Shown here piece by piece: positions 59,189 to 64,000 of a stretch of 64,000 nt of DNA. Positions within the stretch are counted from its first letter, which is position 1. Each line of letters begins with the position of its first letter. A program made the position numbers and the translations under genes. The stretch covers positions 124,001 through 188,000 of the forward strand of contig CAZEXP010000001.1 in NCBI GenBank assembly GCA_964516845.1. The letters run 5' to 3'. The DNA comes from JAPEKQ01 sp964516845. Its GTDB lineage: Bacteria > Joyebacterota > Joyebacteria > Joyebacterales > Joyebacteraceae. The notes beneath the pieces were generated by a model that was given only the letters and a program-made list of their open reading frames with translations, had not been told where the DNA came from and did no database searches.

Positions 59189-59754
59189 CAGAATCCCTTC
59201 TTCCGCTCTTTCCAGAGCCCGCTGTCATCGGTGCCGCTGTCGTCATCGTCATCCGTGTCCGGCTTCTTTGGTGTCTCATCCTTGCTGCCGGTCGAAGGCT
59301 GGCTCGGCTGCTGCGCGGGAGGCGGAGGTGTTCGTGTCCCGCTCTCCGGTGCGCCAGAGGAACCGAATCCCCATCCCTTCGTCGGCCAACCGCCGGCTCC
59401 CCACAGGTGTCGAACGCCGGTCTCGGGCTCGGGTCCCGGCTCGCCGGGGTCGTCGTAGTAGCCGTCGTCGTGCCACCACGAGTCGTTGTCATACCACCAC
59501 GGAGAACCGTAGTAGTCGTTCCAGCGGTAGTGACTCGACCCGTAGCGATAATACGGATGGTAGTAGGCCGCATCCGAGTGACAGTCGGCGCAGCTCCTGT
59601 AGCCCTGGGAATGGTACCCGACGTCCCCGCGCGTATAGTCGGCGCCCGTCGTCAGGTCGTTCCCGGTCGGGTGCCTGAGAACCGTGTAACACCCGGCCAG
59701 AGATACCAGGAGCGCGGCTGCCACCGCGATGAGTAGCACTCTTGTTCGATTCAT
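59188..59754 (-). CDS. Lipoprotein with a single CxxCH motif
   Basis: A 188-residue exported lipoprotein with lipobox LAGC near residue 22. The mature N-terminus holds SCADCHSDAAYYH, a CxxCH motif that could bind one c-type haem, and then a Tyr/Trp/His-rich stretch (YYHPYYRYGSSHYRWNDYYG). The C-terminal half is a Pro/Ser/Asp low-complexity tail. With one CxxCH it may be a monohaem protein or a metal-binding surface protein. GGAGGAG precedes ATG 59754. Its function is unknown. Confidence 0.7.
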   Translation of the reverse strand: MNRTRVLLIAVAAALLVSLAGCYTVLRHPTGNDLTTGADYTRGDVGYHSQGYRSCADCHSDAAYYHPYYRYGSSHYRWNDYYGSPWWYDNDSWWHDDGYYDDPGEPGPEPETGVRHLWGAGGWPTKGWGFGSSGAPESGTRTPPPPAQQPSQPSTGSKDETPKKPDTDDDDDSGTDDSGLWKERKKGF

Positions 59755-60015
59755 GGTCGTTGCTCCTCCGGGACGCCGGCACCCCGACCCGGCGCGTTCG
59801 CCTGAGCGCGAGAGCGTCGTGGCCGCGGGCGATCGTTGTGAGCATCGAACGATTCGACGCCCTGTACGTCCTGTCATTCAAGGTAGCACAGGAAGAGCCC
59901 CCGGGCAATCAGGCTTCGCTCCACGCAAGCCTGCGCCGCGGTCGCCCGGCCGGGCCCGCTTGTGAACGCCCGAGGCCCGTGATAGACTGCTGAAGAACCT
60001 TTCCCTGGAGCCATA
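59755..60015. promoter_or_regulatory. Divergent promoter region
   Basis: This 261-bp gap separates the minus-strand lipoprotein from the + strand TPR gene. The + strand promoter is TTGTGA (59960-59965), 17 nt, TAGACT (59983-59988). An imperfect palindrome TCGAA-CGA-TTCGA lies at 59845-59857. No convincing minus-strand promoter was found. Confidence 0.65.
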
Positions 60016-61389
60016 ATGATGCGCAGTTCCGAACGCAATACCGCACCACCGAGACCACGCCGGATCCCGGCGGCACGGAGGGCTCACACTCTGACGGCCG
60101 TTCTGGCCGTAATCCTGATCGCGATCGCGGTCACCCCGTCTTTCGGTTTCGTCCCATCGACGGTCCGTGAGATCGACGCGGCGGCCGAGGGATACCTCCA
60201 CTACAGCCTGGGTCGTCTGATGGAGGTGGAGGGACTTCTCGCCGAAGCGCTGGTCCAGTACCGGCGTGCCCACTCCCTCAACCCGGGCGACTGCGAGCTT
60301 CCGACGGCGACGGCCCGGGTGCTCCTCGAGATGGGCAGACTTGAGGAGGCTCTCGAGCGAGCGCGCGTGGCGCGCAACGGGTGCCCGGACGCGGAGGAAC
60401 CGCTCGCGGTCGAGGCCGACGCGCTGCTTCTCCTCGAGCGTCCCGAAGAGGCCGAGGCAATCCTCACGCGCGCATTCGAGGAGGCCGGCGTTGCAATCGA
60501 CCACGCCGCGGGTCTCTCCACACATCTCGTCGTCCTGCTCGGGCGCTCTCTCGAAGCGCAGGGCAGGATGGAGGAAGCTCGCACGCTCTATGCCGGCGTG
60601 GCCGTGGCGGACACGCTCGAACCGGAGATGGCTTTCCTCTACGCGCGCGCGTCCCTGCTGCTCGGCGATACGGATACGGCCCTGCGCGAGCTCTGGCGCT
60701 CCCACACGCTCCAGCCGTCCAACAGACAGGCGGCGGCGATGCTCGCTCGTCTGCTCGACTCCCTCGACCGGCACGAGGAGGCTCTGCCGGTCCTTGAGAG
60801 ACTCGTTGAGCGTGGCGACGCAACGACGGCCGAGTACTTCGCTCTGGCCCGCGCCCACGCGCTCAGCGGCGACCTCGACCGCTCACAGGCGGTGCTCGAT
60901 GACGCGACGCGGATATGGGGAGAGACGCCTCCGCTTCTCAGGGCTCGCGCGTCCATCTACTTCGCGGCGGGACAAAGCGACAGCGCCGTGGCGGTCCACC
61001 GAAGACTCATCGAACAGGACCCCGGCGCGGTGACATCGCTGAACTTCCTCGCGTATGAACTCGCCGACAAGGGAGAGAGCCTCGAAGAGGCGCTCGCTCT
61101 GGCCACCCGCGCTCGTGAGCTGTCACCCGAGAGCCCGCTCGTGCGCGACACTCTCGGATGGACCTATTTCAGACTTGCTCGATACGACGAGGCCGTTCAG
61201 GAACTTGAGCTGGCCGTCTCGTTGGGCGCTGACAGCGCGGTCGTGCTCGAACATCTTGGCGACGCGTACGATGCCCTCGGTCGAACGGACGACGCCAGAG
61301 ATGCGTGGACGCGTGCCCTGGAGCTCGACCCGGAGCGGAACACGACCCTGCAGAGGCTCACCGGCGGAGCGCCACATGGCGAACGATAG
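60016..61389 (+). CDS. TPR repeat protein, membrane-anchored or secreted
   Basis: A 457-residue protein. A hydrophobic segment near residues 27-45 (LTAVLAVILIAIAVTPSFGF) is a signal peptide or anchor. The rest is tetratricopeptide repeats (for example ALVQYRRAHSLNPGDCEL, RLDEALERARVARNGCPDAE and a late ALALATRARELSPESPLVRDTLGWTYF block). It would mediate protein assembly in the envelope. TGGAG precedes the ATG, and a second ATG follows directly. The promoter is about 21 nt upstream. It overlaps the next gene by 14 nt. Confidence 0.85.
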   Translation: MMRSSERNTAPPRPRRIPAARRAHTLTAVLAVILIAIAVTPSFGFVPSTVREIDAAAEGYLHYSLGRLMEVEGLLAEALVQYRRAHSLNPGDCELPTATARVLLEMGRLEEALERARVARNGCPDAEEPLAVEADALLLLERPEEAEAILTRAFEEAGVAIDHAAGLSTHLVVLLGRSLEAQGRMEEARTLYAGVAVADTLEPEMAFLYARASLLLGDTDTALRELWRSHTLQPSNRQAAAMLARLLDSLDRHEEALPVLERLVERGDATTAEYFALARAHALSGDLDRSQAVLDDATRIWGETPPLLRARASIYFAAGQSDSAVAVHRRLIEQDPGAVTSLNFLAYELADKGESLEEALALATRARELSPESPLVRDTLGWTYFRLARYDEAVQELELAVSLGADSAVVLEHLGDAYDALGRTDDARDAWTRALELDPERNTTLQRLTGGAPHGER

Positions 61390-62188
61390 ACCGATGCGCA
61401 TCTCGATCCGTCTTGCCGTCACGCTCGTCGCGCTCGCACTCGTGGCCGGGTGCGGGGGAATGCGCGTGCCGACGGAATCATTGACCGCGTCGGACCTCGA
61501 CCGGATCGCGGCCGAGGTCGACGCGACGGCCCGGGATCTCACCGCGCTCCGCGGCACGGGCAGCGGCCTGCTCTCATCGGACGATCACAGGACTCCGTTC
61601 GCCTTCGCCGTCGTCTACGATCGCGCGGGCTGGCTTCGAGCCGACATTCGTCCCTCGTCGCCGGCCGCCCCGAGCGGCTTCACGGCCCAGATCCTCGTCG
61701 AACAGGAGTGTGCCGACATGCTCTTCCCTTCGAGTCTCGTCATCGTCACAGGGTGTCTCGACACCGTTCCGTTCGCGGACCCCGCGCTCCTGCTGTTCGG
61801 CGCTGTCAGGGGTGAAGACATTCTCGGGCTCGAAGATCCCGTCGCCGCCGAAGATCACGAATCGATGCGGCTCACGGGGCGGCGCGGCGAGACGCGGATC
61901 GACCTGACGCTCGACCGCGATACACACCGGCTCACGAGCATTGAGGTCCGCAGCGATGATGACGACTGGCTCTCCATCGAGTACGATGGTCACGGGTGGA
62001 AGGATTCGCTGCCGCTTCCGCGGACCACGATCATCAGGTTTGGTCGGAAGGGGCGCACGCAGGCCAGACTCCGGTTTGAGTTCGACCGATTGCGGGCCAT
62101 CGACCCCGTCGACCGAACCGCACTCGATCTTGTCGTTCCACCCGGCACAACGGTTTCCGGTTGGGAAGACCTCGCTCTCTGGAGGTAG
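61376..62188 (+). CDS. Envelope lipoprotein of unknown function (LolA/LolB-like layout)
   Basis: A 270-residue lipoprotein with lipobox LVAGC near residue 26. The mature chain is predicted mainly β, with GWLRADIRPS, LTLDRDTHRLTSIEV and LRFEFDRLRAIDPVD. This recalls the LolA/LolB or DUF4292 fold (an open β-barrel that carries lipoproteins), but I see no decisive motif. ATG 61376 overlaps the TPR gene and follows CGGAG. ATG 61394 is an alternative start. It may act with the upstream TPR protein. Confidence 0.65.
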   Translation: MANDRPMRISIRLAVTLVALALVAGCGGMRVPTESLTASDLDRIAAEVDATARDLTALRGTGSGLLSSDDHRTPFAFAVVYDRAGWLRADIRPSSPAAPSGFTAQILVEQECADMLFPSSLVIVTGCLDTVPFADPALLLFGAVRGEDILGLEDPVAAEDHESMRLTGRRGETRIDLTLDRDTHRLTSIEVRSDDDDWLSIEYDGHGWKDSLPLPRTTIIRFGRKGRTQARLRFEFDRLRAIDPVDRTALDLVVPPGTTVSGWEDLALWR

Positions 62189-62191
62189 CTC

Positions 62192-63178
62192 ATGAGATCA
62201 GTAGTCTGCACACTTGTCGCCCTCGCAGCGCTCACGACGGGCTGCACCGGGCCGACGATGCCGGCCTTCGGCGAGACCGACGATCTGGTGATCATCATCG
62301 ACGCGTCAGCGAGCGCTGCGCTCCGGGACGGGCTGTCCTCCGTCTTCGAGGCGGTGGACACGTGGCTCGTCCGCGAGCCCTGTTTCGACGTTGTGTTCGC
62401 AACACCCCGGCAGCTCGGCGACTACACCAGCTGGCGCAACATACTTCTCTGCGGCACGTGGAACGGGGGAGAGACGGCGGACGTCGTGCGGAGCAGGGTT
62501 CCGGGCGTCCCGCTCACCGACGATGCGACCCTGACGACGTCGACCGATGTCTGGGCCGGCCGTCAGGTCGTTGCCGCGCTCATGGCGGGCTCTGAGGAGC
62601 AGCTCCTGTCCTTCCTCGCAACGGAGGGAGACGCTCTCAGGTCCGAGCTGACGAACGACATCAGGGAGCGCCTCGTCACCGCGCTCTGCCAGGACACCCG
62701 AACTTCGGGGCGCCGCGACGCGCTCGAAGAAAGGTTCGGCTGGACGATCTGCGTACCCGAGGACTACGAGCTCGACACCGGCGCGGAGCGCGACGGATTC
62801 GTCAGGTTCGACCGACGGCAGCCCGACCGCTACGTGTTCATCTCGTGGCGTCCCGGAACGCCCGGCGACGTCACCCGCGAGTACGCGACATCGGAGCGCG
62901 ACCGTCTCTGTTCGCTCTACCACAACGGCGACACCCTCCAGGACCGCAGACCGGTCCTCGCGGACACGGTCCAGCTGGCCGACGAGCCGGCGCTGAGGTT
63001 GCGCGGCTGGTGGGGGAACAGAGAGCTCTCCGGAGGCGGCCCCTTCATCTCGTACTGCCTCTACGCGCCGGACGACGGGCTCGTCTACTTCATCGACGCC
63101 AGTCTCTTTGCGCCGGGACAGGACAAGACACCACTGATGCGGCATCTCGACGGCGTCCTGATGACGTTCCGTCCGTAG
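62192..63178 (+). CDS. DUF4837-like lipoprotein
   Basis: A 328-residue lipoprotein with lipobox LTTGC (Cys18). The mature part begins DDLVIIIDASASAALRDGL and continues with RNILLCGTW, DVWAGRQVVAALMAGSEEQL and RFGWTICVPEDYEL, then a second β-rich half (RYVFISWRPGT). This order is like DUF4837 proteins of Bacteroidetes and relatives, whose function is unknown. It starts 3 nt after the preceding stop. The small gap and shared lipobox suggest a common envelope operon. Confidence 0.7.
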   Translation: MRSVVCTLVALAALTTGCTGPTMPAFGETDDLVIIIDASASAALRDGLSSVFEAVDTWLVREPCFDVVFATPRQLGDYTSWRNILLCGTWNGGETADVVRSRVPGVPLTDDATLTTSTDVWAGRQVVAALMAGSEEQLLSFLATEGDALRSELTNDIRERLVTALCQDTRTSGRRDALEERFGWTICVPEDYELDTGAERDGFVRFDRRQPDRYVFISWRPGTPGDVTREYATSERDRLCSLYHNGDTLQDRRPVLADTVQLADEPALRLRGWWGNRELSGGGPFISYCLYAPDDGLVYFIDASLFAPGQDKTPLMRHLDGVLMTFRP

Positions 63179-63253
63179 CCGATCGCGCCCGACCTCGCGC
63201 GCCGCGTTCTCCTCCGCCGCGCACTGCGGCTCCATCAGCGGACTCGGGCGGGG

Positions 63254-63282
63254 TTGACAGAGGAGGCACGCTCTGATAGCGT
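63254..63282 (+). promoter_or_regulatory. Sigma-70-type promoter for the last gene
   Basis: TTGACA (63254-63259), a 17-nt spacer and TAGCGT (63277-63282). The predicted start near 63289 gives a leader of about 60 nt to the ATG at 63353. Confidence 0.72.
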
Positions 63283-63352
63283 TCCCGCGTCGGATAGAGA
63301 ATGTGATCAGGATCTAACATGGCGTTCTCAGGCGGCAGATGAGGCTTCCACG

Positions 63353-64000
63353 ATGAGAGAGCTGCGACCCCTCGAGGACGCGATATCCAGACTTGAACGC
63401 GTGTTCGCCACGCAGCGCAGCGTGCGCGTCGTTGCGCCGCTCGCCGAGGCGTACCGCATCGAGCGCCGGCTTGGTGAGGCCGAGGCGACGGCGCGGGACG
63501 GCATCCGCGACTACCCGGACAGCATATCGATTCGTGTCGTGCTGGCCCGGTCGCTCCGCGACCAGGGACGCGACACGGATGCCCGGGAGGCCTTCCGTGA
63601 GGTCGTGCGCCTGGACCCCGAGAACATGGAGGCGCTGGTGTTCGTGGGTTCCACGCCGGATCCCAGGTGGGAGAACCCGCTCGAACCCGTGGAACACGCC
63701 ACCGGGCGGGAGGCGCCGCGGCCGCAGGAGGAGATCGATGCCGCGCCGAAGGCTGAGCTTTCGGCTGAGTCACCGCGTGGCGCGCCCGAAGACGACGGGC
63801 TTCCCCGCTCGGAGAAACCAGCCGCCGCGGTGGAACCGACATCAGAGCCCGTCTCCCTGACAAGCGAACTGGCGCATCTCTCGGACCTCTTCGGTCCGTC
63901 GCCCCCGAACCCTGCGGACCGCGATGGTGCGGGGGAGTTGAGCGGGATCGCGACGCTCACGCTCGCTGAGATCTACGCGAGGCAGGGCCTGCCCGACAAG
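63353..64000 (+). CDS. TPR protein, cut by the window end
   Basis: An open frame of 216 codons that continues past the window. It starts MRELRPLEDAISRLERVFAT, then has at least two TPR-like units (LAEAYRIERRLGEAEATARD, LARSLRDQGRDTDAREAF). An acidic Pro/Glu/Ala-rich linker follows, then SLTSELAHLSDLFG and LTLAEIYARQGLPDK, another helix start. No signal peptide is present, so it is probably cytoplasmic. Its full length and function are unknown. Confidence 0.75.
   Translation, partial: MRELRPLEDAISRLERVFATQRSVRVVAPLAEAYRIERRLGEAEATARDGIRDYPDSISIRVVLARSLRDQGRDTDAREAFREVVRLDPENMEALVFVGSTPDPRWENPLEPVEHATGREAPRPQEEIDAAPKAELSAESPRGAPEDDGLPRSEKPAAAVEPTSEPVSLTSELAHLSDLFGPSPPNPADRDGAGELSGIATLTLAEIYARQGLPDK

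Overview
This 64 kb window is G+C-rich, densely coded chromosomal DNA, almost entirely on the + strand. It comes from a Gram-negative (outer-membrane) bacterium. Several features point to the FCB superphylum or one of its candidate phyla (Eisenbacteria/Krumholzibacteriota-like). These are a FadL-type outer-membrane protein, many lipobox proteins, a 31-residue bS22/AURKAIP1-type ribosomal protein, a DUF4837 lipoprotein and secreted proteins with FlgD-like C-termini. The lineage is inference; no rRNA or tRNA gene is visible to confirm it.

Layout. (1) 1-5025: three tandem hairpins, ychF, the ribosomal trio rpsF-rpsR-rplI (no ssb between rpsF and rpsR), a parvulin lipoprotein and an anion permease. 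(2) 5170-6396, minus strand: a secreted two-module protein behind a textbook sigma-54 promoter. (3) 6882-14728: selA, a SPOR-domain protein with a degenerate ParA-like domain, smc and ftsY. (4) 14747-19130: a sigma-70 promoter, FMN riboswitch with terminator, ribD-ribE-ribBA-ribH and nusB. (5) 19155-48482: about 29 kb of co-directional cell-surface polysaccharide genes. They include nine or ten glycosyltransferase domains, a radical SAM/DUF362/methyltransferase block, a flippase, two alkaline-phosphatase-superfamily proteins, YfhO, a GT2-phosphoglycosyltransferase fusion whose catalytic Asp-Glu is missing, a PglF-like dehydratase and a DegT aminotransferase. (6) 48483-55492: a bacterial microcompartment (BMC) locus. 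It has upstream sigma-54-like and sigma-70 promoters separated by a strong hairpin, then PduL, two BMC-H, BMC-P, a CoA-acylating aldehyde dehydrogenase, PduS-like, PduT-like BMC-T, two more BMC-P and a class II aldolase. (7) 55531-57789: sppA, HU with a 340-nt structured leader, bS22 and a PilZ protein. (8) 57857-59754, minus strand: a FadL-like OMP and a CxxCH lipoprotein. (9) 60016-64000: a TPR protein, two lipoproteins and a truncated TPR gene.

How the parts work together. The BMC locus is the most distinctive system. An aldolase would release an aldehyde (lactaldehyde if the substrate is fuculose- or rhamnulose-phosphate). The dehydrogenase would make an acyl-CoA, and PduL an acyl-phosphate. 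PduS with the pore-cysteine BMC-T could carry electrons out through the shell. No dehydratase, glycyl-radical enzyme, alcohol dehydrogenase or kinase is encoded next to it. All three main enzymes carry terminal amphipathic helices resembling encapsulation peptides. The polysaccharide region probably builds and exports a glycan from polyprenyl-linked sugars, including a 4-amino-4,6-dideoxy sugar. No mobile element, CRISPR array, tRNA or rRNA gene was seen.
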